Assembly: GCA_037444825.1 (NCBI GenBank)
Contig: JBBILR010000001.1
Span: forward strand, 62,001 to 126,000
DNA from: JBFLVU01 sp037444825
Lineage (GTDB): Bacteria; Acidobacteriota; UBA4820; DSQY01
Length of the DNA stretch: 64,000 bases
Direction: 5' to 3'
A model generated the notes under the pieces. That model was not told the origin of the DNA. It ran no database searches and worked only from the letters and a program-made list of their open reading frames with translations. The position numbers and the translations under genes were made by a program. This document shows, piece by piece, positions 8,592-17,018 of this stretch (positions are counted from its first letter, which is position 1; each line of letters begins with the position of its first letter).

Positions 8592-9878
8592 TCAGTCCAA
8601 ATGAAAGTTGACGGCGATGACCTGCTTCCGGCGGACGGGGTGTCCCTCCACGAGCGTGGGCTCGTACTTCCACCGAGAGACCGCCTCCCAGGCCGCGGCC
8701 GAAAGAAGCGGGTCGGGCGATTGCAGGATCCGGTGTTCGGGGGCCACGTCCCCCGACTCGAGGATCACGGTTTCCAGGATGACGCGGCCATGGACTCCGC
8801 GGGCCTTGGCCTCCGGCGGGTACACCGGGGAGGGGCCGTCGAGGAGCCTGGGCATGGGCAGGGTGCCCATCTCGTACACGCCGCCGGGCCCGGGGGCCTG
8901 CACCGCGCCCACGGGGGGAGCCGCCGGGCGGAGGGGCAGGTGCGCGGCGGCCAGGGCCCCGGCGAGGAGGACCGCCGCGGCGGCGAGAAGCCCCGCCGCC
9001 CACTGTTTCTTCTTCGTCATCGTCACCTCCTGGGTGAGGGAGGCCATTCTCCGGAGAAGATGGCCCCGGTGAAAGAAGGGTTGGAGGAGAACCGGCGGGG
9101 CGCCGCGCCGCCGCCGGGCCATGGCCGCGAGGGTTTTCAGGTAGAGGCGCCGCTCTCCCGTCATGCCCACCACGGTGCGGTCCACCGACTGCTCCCGCGC
9201 GAGGCGGATCTCCCGGAGGAACGGCCGCAGGGCGGCGTGGAACCAGAGCGACGCCGCCACTCCCTCTTCCAGAAGGCCTTTCAGGAAATGGCGGCGCCGG
9301 ACGTGGACCAGTTCGTGCAGAACGACCGCGCGCAGGGCCTCCTCCTCGAGCTTCAGGGCGGAAGGGGGCAGGAGGACCACCGGCCGGAGCCAGCCGAAGG
9401 TGACGGCGGAGGGGATCCCGCTGGAGACGGCGAAGCGGGCCTCGGATCCCATTTCCCCCCGGGCCTTCATCACCGCTTCCGGGAGAGGAGAGAGGGGGAC
9501 GGCCTGCCGGGCGAGGCGCCGCAGGTGGAGGAGTCCCAGCGCCAGCCGCGTCAGGAGCAGGAGCGACGGCAGCCAGAGCAGAAGAAAGAGTCGGTCGTCC
9601 CCCCGCGAGACCGCCTCCGGAAGGCGGGCGGTGACGGCGGCGAAGGTGGTGGCGAGGTAATCCCCGGAGGGGCCGAGAGTGGCGGGCCGCAGGCGTCCCA
9701 GCCACGGAAGGACCAGGGGGAGGAGCAGGGAACCCCAGAAGAGGCCCTCCAGGCAGGCCAGGCGGAAGAAGGGGTCCCGGGGTCGAAGAAGGCCCAGGAA
9801 CAGAGCCCCGGCGGCCAGGACCGCCGTCCCCTGGAGGACGTAGGCGAGGAGCGCCGTCAGAAAATCCGCGGCGCTCAC
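8592..9878 (-). CDS. M56 (BlaR1-type) membrane metallopeptidase fused to a TonB C-terminal domain
   Basis: A 428-residue fusion. The N-terminal half has several membrane helices and a cytoplasmic M56 peptidase core with zinc motif HELVH (residues 188-192) and the downstream RLAREQSVDR helix that should supply the third ligand. After a further membrane helix (about 285-305) the C-terminal ~100 residues are a TonB-type domain (PVYPPEAKARGVHGRVILE ... WKYEPTL) instead of the penicillin sensor of BlaR1. It presumably senses an envelope signal and cleaves the cotranscribed BlaI repressor. Its ATG overlaps the blaI stop (ATGA). M56-TonB fusions are common in Acidobacteriota. Confidence 0.87.
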   Translation of the reverse strand: MSAADFLTALLAYVLQGTAVLAAGALFLGLLRPRDPFFRLACLEGLFWGSLLLPLVLPWLGRLRPATLGPSGDYLATTFAAVTARLPEAVSRGDDRLFLLLWLPSLLLLTRLALGLLHLRRLARQAVPLSPLPEAVMKARGEMGSEARFAVSSGIPSAVTFGWLRPVVLLPPSALKLEEEALRAVVLHELVHVRRRHFLKGLLEEGVAASLWFHAALRPFLREIRLAREQSVDRTVVGMTGERRLYLKTLAAMARRRRGAPPVLLQPFFHRGHLLRRMASLTQEVTMTKKKQWAAGLLAAAAVLLAGALAAAHLPLRPAAPPVGAVQAPGPGGVYEMGTLPMPRLLDGPSPVYPPEAKARGVHGRVILETVILESGDVAPEHRILQSPDPLLSAAAWEAVSRWKYEPTLVEGHPVRRKQVIAVNFHLD

Positions 9879-10237
9879 GGCTCTTGCTCCAACATGCGGG
9901 CGATCTCCTCCAGGTCCTTCCGGGAGAGCTTCCGGTCCTCCACGAGGCCGTAGACGAGCCGGAGGGCCGACCCCCCGAAGGCCTTTCGGAGGAACTCGTC
10001 CAGCATGGCGGAGAGGGTCTTCTGGCGGCTCTGGCGAGGGAGGAAGCGGAAGGCCCGCCCCTCCTTGCGGCGCCTCAGGTGGCCCTTTTCCACCAGGATG
10101 TTGAGCACGGTGAGGACGGTGGTGTAGGCCAGGGGCCGGGTGGGGTGGAGGGCCTCGTGGACCTCCCGCGCCGTGGCCCCCCCGGCGTCCCAGAGGACCT
10201 GCATGACGGCGAGCTCCAGGTCGGTGAGCGGTTTCAT
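9875..10237 (-). CDS. blaI: BlaI/MecI/CopY-family transcriptional repressor
   Basis: A 120-residue winged-helix protein. The N-terminus LTDLELAVMQVLWDAGGATAREVHEAL and the recognition region LAYTTVLTVLNILVEKGHLRRRKEGRAF match the BlaI/PenR family. The C-terminal part (LSAMLDEFLRKAFGG) is the dimerisation region. It probably represses its own operon with the downstream M56-TonB peptidase, which would cleave it. An inverted repeat overlapping the -10 box of its promoter is a clear candidate operator. AGGAGG precedes the ATG at a good distance. Confidence 0.9.
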   Translation of the reverse strand: MKPLTDLELAVMQVLWDAGGATAREVHEALHPTRPLAYTTVLTVLNILVEKGHLRRRKEGRAFRFLPRQSRQKTLSAMLDEFLRKAFGGSALRLVYGLVEDRKLSRKDLEEIARMLEQEP

Positions 10238-10251
10238 GGCCGCCTCCTAAC

Positions 10252-10267
10252 TACTAAGAATATAGTA
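10252..10267 (-). promoter_or_regulatory. Candidate BlaI operator
   Basis: A 16-bp inverted repeat TACTA-N6-TAGTA in an AT-rich patch covers the whole -10 hexamer of the blaI promoter. Its position predicts autorepression. BlaI-family operators are usually TACA/TGTA-type dyads, so the half-site is similar in kind but not identical. Confidence 0.65.
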
Positions 10268-10287
10268 CTAACCTTTTAGAAAGTCAA
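10259..10287 (-). promoter_or_regulatory. Sigma-70-type promoter of blaI-M56 operon
   Basis: On the minus strand, TTGACT (10287-10282) and TATATT (10264-10259) are separated by exactly 17 bp. The start of transcription would fall about 15 bp before the blaI ATG region, with AGGAGG just downstream. This is the best sigma-70-like promoter in the window. Confidence 0.75.
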
Positions 10288-10323
10288 GGGGAGAGCAAAG
10301 CCCTGGCCCCGAGAGGCCGGACC

Positions 10324-11622
10324 TCACGGGTAGAGCTTGTAGAGCATCCTCGGGTAGGGGATGGTCTCCCTCACGTGCTGGAGGCCGCAGAGCCAGGCCA
10401 CCGTGCGTTCCAGCCCGATGCCGAAGCCCCCGTGACGCACCGTCCCGTACTTGCGGATGTCGAGGTACCACTGGAAGGCGGAGACGGGGAGGTTGTGCTC
10501 CTGGATGCGCCTGAGGAGCAGGTCGTGGTCGTGGATCCTCTCCGAGCCGCCGATGATCTCCCCGTACCCCTCGGGGGCCAGGACGTCCACGCAGAGGGCC
10601 AGGGAGGGGTCCTGAGGGTCCGGCTCCATGTAGAAAGCCTTCACCGCCGAGGGGTACCGGTGGACCATGACCGGCCGGTCGAACTGCCGGGTGAGGACCG
10701 TCTCGTCGTCGCCCCCGAAGTCGTCCCCGTCCGCGATGTCCGAGCCCAGGGCGTGGAGGCGGTCCACCGCCTCCCGGTAGGTGATGCGGGGGAAGGGCTT
10801 CTGGACCCGCTCCAGAGCCGACGTGTCCCGCTCCAGGACCTTCAGCTCCTCGGCGCACCGGTCCAGCACGCGGGCGGTGACCTCCGTGAGGAAGTCCTCC
10901 GCCAGGTCCATGACGTCGTCCAGGGTGGCGAAGGCCACCTCCGGCTCCAGCATCCAGAACTCCATGAGGTGGCGGCGGGTCTTGCTCTTCTCGGCCCGGA
11001 AGGTGGGGCCGAAGCAGTAGACCTTGCCCAGGGCCATGCAGGCCGGCTCGAGGTAGAGCTGGCCCGACTGGCTCAAGTAGGCCTTTTCCCCGAAGTAGTC
11101 GGTCTCGAAGAGGGTGGTGGTCCCCTCGCACGCGGCCGGCGTCAGGATGGGGCTGTCGACGAGGACGAAGCCCCGCGTGTAGAAGTAGTCGCGGAAGGCC
11201 TGGACGATCTCCGAGCGGGTCCTCAGGATGGCCACCTGGCGGGAGGAGCGGAGCCAGAGGTGGCGGTTCTCCATGAGGAAGGCCGTACCGTGCTCCTTCT
11301 TGCCGATGGGGTACTCCTCGGCCAGGTGGTGGAGACGGAGGTCGGAAAGGGCGAGTTCCACGCCGCCCGGGGCCCGGGAATCCAGCCGCACGGTCCCCGT
11401 GACCGACACGGAGGACTCCAGGGTGACCCGGTCCATCAGGTCGAAAACCTCGGGGGGGACGTCCTTGACGAAGGCCACGCACTGGAGGTAGCCGGTGCCG
11501 TCCCTCAGGATGAGAAAGCGCACCTTCCCAGAGGAGCGCTTGTTGTACACCCAGCCGTGGAGCGTGACCGGCTGGCCCTCGAGGTTCTTCAGGTCGCGGA
11601 TGGTGGTCTGCCCCTTCGTCAT
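10324..11622 (-). CDS. asnS: Asparaginyl-tRNA synthetase
   Basis: A 432-residue class IIb aminoacyl-tRNA synthetase that charges tRNA-Asn. An N-terminal OB-fold anticodon-binding domain (LHGWVYNKRSSGKVRFLILRD) leads into the catalytic core with motif 2 FRAEKSKTRRHLMEFWMLE and motif 3 GGFGIGLERTVAW. The EYPIGKKEHG linker and CEGTTTLFETDYFG stretch are typical of AsnRS rather than AspRS. I start it at the ATG at 11622, which has AGGA 7 bases upstream; the frame is open well beyond that but runs antisense/out of frame through the VWA gene. It lies 38 bp downstream of the VWA/FHA gene. Confidence 0.93.
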   Translation of the reverse strand: MTKGQTTIRDLKNLEGQPVTLHGWVYNKRSSGKVRFLILRDGTGYLQCVAFVKDVPPEVFDLMDRVTLESSVSVTGTVRLDSRAPGGVELALSDLRLHHLAEEYPIGKKEHGTAFLMENRHLWLRSSRQVAILRTRSEIVQAFRDYFYTRGFVLVDSPILTPAACEGTTTLFETDYFGEKAYLSQSGQLYLEPACMALGKVYCFGPTFRAEKSKTRRHLMEFWMLEPEVAFATLDDVMDLAEDFLTEVTARVLDRCAEELKVLERDTSALERVQKPFPRITYREAVDRLHALGSDIADGDDFGGDDETVLTRQFDRPVMVHRYPSAVKAFYMEPDPQDPSLALCVDVLAPEGYGEIIGGSERIHDHDLLLRRIQEHNLPVSAFQWYLDIRKYGTVRHGGFGIGLERTVAWLCGLQHVRETIPYPRMLYKLYP

Positions 11623-11660
11623 CGTCTCGTCCTGCCTTTCCTCCGCCTCGAAGATCTCCG

Positions 11661-12935
11661 TCAATTGAGCTTCCTCTGCTCCAGCTTGAAGGTGAAGTCG
11701 CACTGGCCGGCGTGGATGACGGCGTCGGGCCTCAGCTCCTTGAGGGTGATCCGCTCGCCGTTGAGGAAGGTGCCGTTGGTGGACTGGAGGTCCACGAGGT
11801 ACCAGGCCCCTTCCTTGGGGACGATGCGGAAATGCTGGCCGGACAGGGTCCGGTCGGCGATGGAGATGGTGTTCACCTTGTCCCGGCCCACCGAGACCAC
11901 CTGGTCGTGGGGGAGCTGGAAGGCCCGGGGGGGGTTGGATCCCCGCCGGAGCACCAGCACGGGGACCTCGTCCAGGACCAGCGTGTGGTCCAGGGCTTCG
12001 GAAGGCGGGGCCTTCTTGAGGAGTTCCGGGTCCAGCTCGGGGACGGCCTCGGCGGCGGGGCTCTGGCTCTCGGCGCCGGGGTGGGTGATGGCGAGGCGCT
12101 TGGCGAGGCAGTCGGGGCACTCCGTCTCCCAGAGCTTGAGCTCCCTGCCGCACTTCTCGCAGACGCGGGATTCCTCCCGGCGGCCCCTTCGGATCAGCAG
12201 GAAGGCCGCCAGGGCCAGGCCCGCCAGGGCCAGCACGCCCAGGAGCGCCGCGAGGCCGAAAAACCACAGGGGCCGGGTCCCCGCGGAGACGGGGGCCGGG
12301 AGCGGGGCGGGCGCCGGCGGGGAAGGCGGAGCCGGAGCCGCCTCCGGGGGCCGGGGGGGCGGGGGGATGGAGGCGGCCGCCTCCTGGAGGGCGGTCTGGA
12401 GGGCGGAGGCTTCCAGGGGGACGTGCCCGGCGTAGCGGCCCGAGGTGAGGGCCGCCACGCGGCGCAGGACCTTCTCCTCCGCCGCCCCCACGCCCACGGC
12501 CACCACCACCACCCGGGCCGTCACCGCCCGGGAGGCGGCGTCCTCCAGGGTCACGGCGGAGTTCTCGTCCTTCCCGTCGGTGACCAGGAGCACCACTCCC
12601 CCCTCGCCCCGCGCCTCCAGGTCCCGCACGGCGGCGAAGAGACAGTCGTGGAGCAGGGTGAAGCGCCCCGCCGGCTGAAGGCGCCTCAGCCCCTGGGCCA
12701 GGGAGCCGAGGTCCATGGTGAAGTCCACCTCCTTGACCGCTTCGTCGTTGAAGCCGTAAAGGGCCACGGGGCCCCCGGCCGCCAGGGCCGGAAGGAGTTC
12801 GGCCACCCGGCCCTTGGCCTCTTCGAACTGCGCCTTGGGGATGGACCGGCTCGTGTCCACGAGGATGGCCGTGGGAGCGGCCAGGATTCCCAGAGAAAAG
12901 AGCCCGACGACGGCGACCAGAAGGCTTCGGCGCAT
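11661..12935 (-). CDS. VWA and FHA domain membrane protein
   Basis: A 424-residue protein with a signal-like N-terminus, a von Willebrand A domain carrying MIDAS residues DTSRS (27-31) and VLLVTDGKDE, a Pro/Ala-rich linker (about 190-225), one membrane helix (about 228-255), a short zinc ribbon (CEKCGRELKLWETECPDC) and a C-terminal forkhead-associated domain (VGRDKVNTISIADRTLSGQ, LQSTNGTFLNGE) that should bind phosphothreonine. The topology places the VWA domain outside and FHA in the cytoplasm, so it could link an extracytoplasmic metal-dependent contact to kinase signalling. No Ser/Thr kinase is nearby. The function is unknown. Confidence 0.82.
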   Translation of the reverse strand: MRRSLLVAVVGLFSLGILAAPTAILVDTSRSIPKAQFEEAKGRVAELLPALAAGGPVALYGFNDEAVKEVDFTMDLGSLAQGLRRLQPAGRFTLLHDCLFAAVRDLEARGEGGVVLLVTDGKDENSAVTLEDAASRAVTARVVVVAVGVGAAEEKVLRRVAALTSGRYAGHVPLEASALQTALQEAAASIPPPPRPPEAAPAPPSPPAPAPLPAPVSAGTRPLWFFGLAALLGVLALAGLALAAFLLIRRGRREESRVCEKCGRELKLWETECPDCLAKRLAITHPGAESQSPAAEAVPELDPELLKKAPPSEALDHTLVLDEVPVLVLRRGSNPPRAFQLPHDQVVSVGRDKVNTISIADRTLSGQHFRIVPKEGAWYLVDLQSTNGTFLNGERITLKELRPDAVIHAGQCDFTFKLEQRKLN

Positions 12936-12964
12936 GGCGGCACCTCCCTCCCCCGACGGCGGTC

Positions 12965-12994
12965 ATTGTACCCGCAGGGGGCGGGGGCCGTCCA
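12965..12994 (-). promoter_or_regulatory. Candidate sigma-70-type promoter for VWA/FHA-asnS
   Basis: Minus strand TGGACG (12994-12989), an 18-bp spacer, and TACAAT (12970-12965), 29 bp before the ATG at 12935. The -10 box is good and the -35 box is weak. Confidence 0.45.
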
Positions 12995-13041
12995 CGGCGG
13001 GGAGAAAAGAGTCGCAGGGGCTCCCCGGAAGGGCTGGGAGG

Positions 13042-13065
13042 CGGAGGGCGCGGAAGGCGCCTCCG
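13042..13065 (-). terminator. Hairpin just after the metal cluster
   Basis: CGGAG-G-GCGC and GCGC-CTCCG pair around a GGAAG loop with one bulged base, starting about 4 bp past the last gene of the minus-strand metal cluster. There is no T-tract; it is a candidate terminator only. Confidence 0.35.
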
Positions 13066-13069
13066 ACGG

Positions 13070-13258
13070 TCAGAAGGCCGTGTCCTCCAAGACCTTCACC
13101 TCTTCCGCCCGCTCCTCGGTGAAGGACTCGGGGTACTGGAGGAAGAGGGTGCGGCACTCCTCCGAGCAGAAGAGGAAGGCGCGCCCCGCATGGTCCGCCT
13201 TCAGGGCCAACGGTCCTTCCTCCACCTCCGTCCCGCAGATGGGGCACCGGCTGGCCAT
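13070..13258 (-). CDS. Small TRASH/YHS-type zinc-finger protein
   Basis: A 62-residue protein. CPICGTEV near the N-terminus and FLFCSEECRTLFLQYPESF in the middle give the C-x2-C ... C-x3-C arrangement and the aromatic tail of TRASH/YHS-like metal-binding domains, often linked to copper sensing or trafficking. GGGAGGAG lies ideally before the ATG. A sigma-54-type promoter candidate lies immediately upstream. It is the last gene of the metal cluster and may be a cytoplasmic metal chaperone; no direct evidence of ligand identity is visible. Confidence 0.78.
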   Translation of the reverse strand: MASRCPICGTEVEEGPLALKADHAGRAFLFCSEECRTLFLQYPESFTEERAEEVKVLEDTAF

Positions 13259-13283
13259 GGCTCTCCTCCCGCTCAGAGAGAAA

Positions 13284-13298
13284 GCCAGAAGGATGCCA
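13284..13298 (-). promoter_or_regulatory. Candidate sigma-54 promoter upstream of the TRASH gene
   Basis: Minus strand TGGCAT-CCTTC-TGGC has GG and GC exactly 10 bases apart. It ends 25 bp before the ATG, so transcription would start at the edge of the ribosome site. An AT-rich patch at 13373-13398 lies about 100 bp upstream, where an activator site would be expected, but it does not clearly match the repeat seen at 26647. Confidence 0.4.
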
Positions 13299-13491
13299 AC
13301 GGGCTTTCCTGCCAGGAACCCTTGTCCCGGCGGGGAATAGGGAACCCGCGCTCCGATGCCCCGGGTCGAAGCCCCTAAAAAGCGTTGCTAAAGGTAACAC
13401 CCGGCCCGGAGCGGCCAATCCCCCGGAGGGACCGGCTTCCCAACCGGCCGGCCTCCGAACGGTGCGAAAGCCGGCCCCCCGGGGGAAAGGC

Positions 13492-13869
13492 TCAGGAACT
13501 CCGCTTGAAGACGAGCTGCGTCTTGCAGTGGGGGCACACCCCGGGCTCCTTCGCCGCGTAGCCGCACTGGCCGCAGGTGAAGGAGATCTGGGAGAGCTTG
13601 GCCTCCTGGAGCGCCATCCCGCACTTGGAGCACTTCCCCGGTTCTGGCGAGACCTCGCAACCCATCTCGCAGACGTAGACGGTGCGGTCGGGGTCGGCGG
13701 CGGGCGTGGCTTCCGCCGTGGGGGCCGTTTCGGCGGCGGGGGCGGCCTGGGCCGTCCCCTGGGGCGCCGCCGGAGCGGCCTCGGCCTTCTCGGCGGCGGG
13801 TTTTCCGCAGGCGAGGAGGAGCAGGGCGGTGGAAATCGCGGCGGGAACGAACAGCGTTTTCGGCTTCAT
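13492..13869 (-). CDS. Heavy-metal-binding lipoprotein with Cys-rich ribbons
   Basis: A 125-residue predicted lipoprotein: signal peptide with lipobox LLLLAC (Cys21), an Ala/Pro/Glu-rich flexible linker (about 22-62), then two Cys-rich modules. The first, VYVCEMGCEVSPEPGKCSKCGM, is a variant of the heavy-metal-binding domain (HMBD) of CusB/CopA proteins with Cys in place of the usual His. The second, TCGQCGYAAKEPGVCPHC, is a zinc-ribbon-like CxxC pair. It sits 43 bp after copA. It probably binds metal ions in the periplasm. This is inference from motif and context. Confidence 0.72.
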   Translation of the reverse strand: MKPKTLFVPAAISTALLLLACGKPAAEKAEAAPAAPQGTAQAAPAAETAPTAEATPAADPDRTVYVCEMGCEVSPEPGKCSKCGMALQEAKLSQISFTCGQCGYAAKEPGVCPHCKTQLVFKRSS

Positions 13870-13912
13870 GGGACCTCCTTTGGAGTGAACGGCGCGAAGG
13901 GGAGGGCGGCCC

Positions 13913-16438
13913 TCACGGCGGCCCTCCGGTGGACAGGTCCGCCTTGCGGAGGCGGAGGGCGTTGAAAACGACGCAAGTGGAACTCAGCGACATGGCCGCC
14001 GCCGCCGCCATGGGGCTGAGGAGAAAACCGAAGAGGGGGTAGAGGAGGCCCGCCGCCAGCGGGACGCCGAGCGCGTTGTAGAAGAAGGCCCAGAACAGGT
14101 TTTGGCGGATGTTGGCCAGGGTCAGGCGGCTCAGGCGCCGGGCGCGGAGGATGCCGGTGAGGTCGCCCTTCACCAGCGTCACGCCGGCCGATTCCATGGC
14201 GACGTCGGTCCCGGTGCCCATGGCGATGCCCACGTCGGCGAGGGCCAGGGCCGGGGCGTCGTTCACGCCGTCGCCCGCCACCGCCACGATCCTTCCCTGG
14301 GCCTTCAAACGCCGGACCACTTCGCACTTTTGTTCCGGGAGGACCTCCGCCTCCACCCCTTGGATCCCCGCCTCCCTCGCCACGGCTTCGGCCGTCTCGC
14401 GTGCGTCGCCCGTCACCAGGAGCACCTCCAGCCCCTCGGCGCGAAGCCGGGCGACCACCCCTTTGGCGGAGGGCTTCAGGGGGTCCCGGAAGAAGAGGCT
14501 CCCCGCGAACCGGCCGTCCACCGCCGCCAGGAGGCGGACGCAGCCCTGCCCGGGGCCTGAGGGGGTGTTTTCGAAGGGGACCCCCAGCTCCTTCAGCCAC
14601 GCGGCGTTTCCCAGGGCGACGGCGCGGGGGCCCACCCGGCCGGAAACCCCCTTTCCCGGGACGTAGCGGAAGCCCGTGGCGCTGGGGAGGCTCAACCCGC
14701 GGGCCTCGGCTCCCTGGAGGACCGCGGCGGCCAGGGGGTGCTCGCTGGACCTCTCCAGGGCCGCCGCCAGCGCGAGGAGATCGTCGCCGCTCAAGCCCCC
14801 GGCGGGCTCCACACTATCGAGGACGGGCCTGCCCAGGGTGAGGGTCCCCGTCTTGTCCAGAACCAGGGTGTCCACCTTCCGGAGAAGTTCGATGGCCTCC
14901 GCGTTCCGGAAGAGCACGCCGGCGGTGGCGCCTTTGCCGGCGGCCACCAGGATCGACATCGGCGTGGCGAGGCCCAGGGCGCAGGGACAGGCGATGATGA
15001 GGACGGACACGGCGGCGACGAGCGCGTGGGCCAGGCGAGGCTCCGGCCCGTACAGGGCCCAGAGGACGAAGGCCAGGGCCGAAACGGCGGTCACCGCCGG
15101 CACGAACCACGCCGCCGCCCGGTCGGCCAGGCGCTGGATGGGGGCGCGGCTTCGCTGGGCCTCGGCCACCAGGGCCACGATCCGGGCCAGTAACGTTTCG
15201 GCTCCCACCTTCTCGGCCCGCAGGAGGAAGGCGCCGGAGCCGTTCAGGGTGCCCCCCACCACGCGGTCGCCGGGGCCTTTCTCCACGGGGACCGCCTCGC
15301 CGGTGACCATGGACTCGTCCACCGAACTCCGCCCCTCCAGAACGATCCCATCCACGGGGACCTTTTCCCCCGGCCGCACGCGAAGAAGGTCCCCCGGGCG
15401 CACCACGTCCAAGGGAACGTCCTCCTCCCCGCCTGCGGGCGAAACGCGCCTCGCCGTCTTCGGGGCCAGGCCCAGAAGCGCCCGGATGGCCTCGCCGGTC
15501 TTGCTCCGGGCCCTCAATTCGAGCACCTGGCCCAGAAGGACGAGGACGGTGATCACCGCCGCCGCCTCGAAGTAGGTGGCCACGGAGCCGTCGGCGGTGC
15601 GGAAGGAGCCGGGGAAGGCCGCGGGGACGAAGGTGGCGGCCACGCTGTAGCCGAAGGCCGCCCCCACGCCCAGGCCGATGAGGGTGAACATGTTGAGGCT
15701 TCGACGGACCAGGGAGGTCCAGAAGCGTTGGAGAAAAGGCCAGCCTGCCCAGAGGACCACCGGCGAAGCCAGAACCAGCTGGACGAAGGAGGCAAGACGG
15801 GGGCTCAAGAGGCGGGAGGCGAAGTCACCCGGCAGGAGGTCGGCCATGGAGAGGGCGAAGAGCGGGACGGTGAAGGCGAGGCCGACCCAGAAGCGCCGGG
15901 TCATGTCCCTCAGTTCGGGGTTCTCCTCTCCGGCCTCCATCGCGTGGGGCTCCAGCGCCATGCCGCAGAGGGGGCAGATTCCGGGCCCCTCCTGCCGCAC
16001 CTCGGGGTGCATGGGGCAGGTGTGGACGGTCCAGGGGGGGGGAGGAGCGGGGACGGCCGGCTCCAACGCCATCCCGCAGGAGGGGCAGGGCCCCGGCCGG
16101 GGCTCCGAGACCTCGGGGCACATGGGGCAGACGTACCGCGCGGCTTTGGGGGGCGGCGGCTTCACGGCGGGCGCGGCCGCGGGAGGAAGGGGAACGGGAG
16201 CTGCGGGAGGAGGGGGGGCGGAGGCGGCGGGGCGGATGCCCAGGGGCGCTACGGCCCCCATACCCGTGGGGCGGTAGGCCGGGTCCAGGTACTTCTCCGG
16301 CTCCGCGAGGAACCTCTCCCGGCAACGGGGGTTGCAAAAACGGTAGGTCTTGCCCCCGTACTCCGCGGAGCCTCCGCGGGGGTTCAGGGGGTCCACCCGC
16401 ATCCCGCAGACGGGGTCCTTCTCGAAGTCCGTTCCCAT
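13913..16438 (-). CDS. copA: Heavy-metal (copper) translocating P-type ATPase with YHS and two HMBD modules
   Basis: An 841-residue P1B-type ATPase. The N-terminus has a YHS domain (DPVCGMRVD ... YRFCNPRCRERF, about residues 8-50) and two HMBD modules (YVCPMCPEVSEPRPGPCPSC and HTCPMHPEVRQEGPGICPLC) instead of classical HMA domains. The core carries MVTGEAVPV, the membrane metal site IIACPCALGLATP, the phosphorylation motif LDKTGTLTLGRP, SSEHPLAAA and GDGVNDAPALALADVGIAMG. CPC with these N-terminal modules points to Cu(I)-type export. The ATG at 16438 has GAGGAGG upstream; the frame remains open farther up but is Cys-poor and out of character. Confidence 0.9.
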   Translation of the reverse strand: MGTDFEKDPVCGMRVDPLNPRGGSAEYGGKTYRFCNPRCRERFLAEPEKYLDPAYRPTGMGAVAPLGIRPAASAPPPPAAPVPLPPAAAPAVKPPPPKAARYVCPMCPEVSEPRPGPCPSCGMALEPAVPAPPPPWTVHTCPMHPEVRQEGPGICPLCGMALEPHAMEAGEENPELRDMTRRFWVGLAFTVPLFALSMADLLPGDFASRLLSPRLASFVQLVLASPVVLWAGWPFLQRFWTSLVRRSLNMFTLIGLGVGAAFGYSVAATFVPAAFPGSFRTADGSVATYFEAAAVITVLVLLGQVLELRARSKTGEAIRALLGLAPKTARRVSPAGGEEDVPLDVVRPGDLLRVRPGEKVPVDGIVLEGRSSVDESMVTGEAVPVEKGPGDRVVGGTLNGSGAFLLRAEKVGAETLLARIVALVAEAQRSRAPIQRLADRAAAWFVPAVTAVSALAFVLWALYGPEPRLAHALVAAVSVLIIACPCALGLATPMSILVAAGKGATAGVLFRNAEAIELLRKVDTLVLDKTGTLTLGRPVLDSVEPAGGLSGDDLLALAAALERSSEHPLAAAVLQGAEARGLSLPSATGFRYVPGKGVSGRVGPRAVALGNAAWLKELGVPFENTPSGPGQGCVRLLAAVDGRFAGSLFFRDPLKPSAKGVVARLRAEGLEVLLVTGDARETAEAVAREAGIQGVEAEVLPEQKCEVVRRLKAQGRIVAVAGDGVNDAPALALADVGIAMGTGTDVAMESAGVTLVKGDLTGILRARRLSRLTLANIRQNLFWAFFYNALGVPLAAGLLYPLFGFLLSPMAAAAAMSLSSTCVVFNALRLRKADLSTGGPP

Positions 16439-16673
16439 CGTTCGTTCCGCCTCCTCTTGCCCCCTCGGCCCTCCTGCAGCCCCTAGGGCAACTCGCGAAG
16501 ACCCGCCTTTCTCCCCCTCGGCCGCTGCCTCGGGTTTGCGCCGAGGCGCCGCAAGGAAGGGGTTCGGGCCCCAACCAGAGGGGATTGGCGTCTTCCTCCT
16601 CCCCGCGGCGGTGGAAAAGGGCCCACCCCAGAACGGGGGGGCCGAAACGCCCCCTTCGCCGGCCCCGCCTCCC

Positions 16674-17003
16674 CTACTTCGGGGTTCCGGGGGAGGCCGG
16701 CGCCTTCCCGAGCCGGACCCGCACCGCGAGGAGCAGGCTCCCCTGTTCTTGCGCCTCCACCGCGACCTTCTCGCCGACCCGGAGCCGTGAGGAAGGGACC
16801 GCCACCTCGCCCCGAAGGATTTTCGTGCCCGGCGTGATTTGAAAGGCATGGATCGCCCCGGCGGCGTCTTCGACCTCCAAGCGGTCGGCCCGGACGGCGT
16901 GAATGGTTCCGAGAACCCGGTGGAGATGCCCTTCGTGGGCCCTCGCCAGGCCGGAACCGGTGAAGACAAGGAGGAAGAAAAGGAGCGCGCGCATTCGCAT
17001 CAT
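16674..17003 (-). CDS. Small secreted His-tagged protein of metal clusters (DUF5666-like fold suspected)
   Basis: A 109-residue protein with a signal peptide whose mature end starts AHEGHLHRVLGTIHAV, then a compact beta-rich domain (DRLEVEDAAGAIHAFQITPGTKILRGE, RVGEKVAVEAQ). Similar small proteins with an HEGHxH head accompany copper genes in other bacteria. It may bind metal through the His cluster. I chose the ATG at 17003, which has GAGG 7 bases upstream, over the ATG at 17009. It lies 15 bp downstream of the cytochrome gene and 235 bp before copA; that gap shows no clear promoter. Confidence 0.62.
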   Translation of the reverse strand: MMRMRALLFFLLVFTGSGLARAHEGHLHRVLGTIHAVRADRLEVEDAAGAIHAFQITPGTKILRGEVAVPSSRLRVGEKVAVEAQEQGSLLLAVRVRLGKAPASPGTPK

Positions 17004-17018
17004 GGACATCCCTCGCTT

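Noticed and set aside
16439..16673. Sigma-54-like site upstream of copA
   Set aside because: The best candidate GGGCA-like element has GG and GC 9 rather than 10 bases apart.
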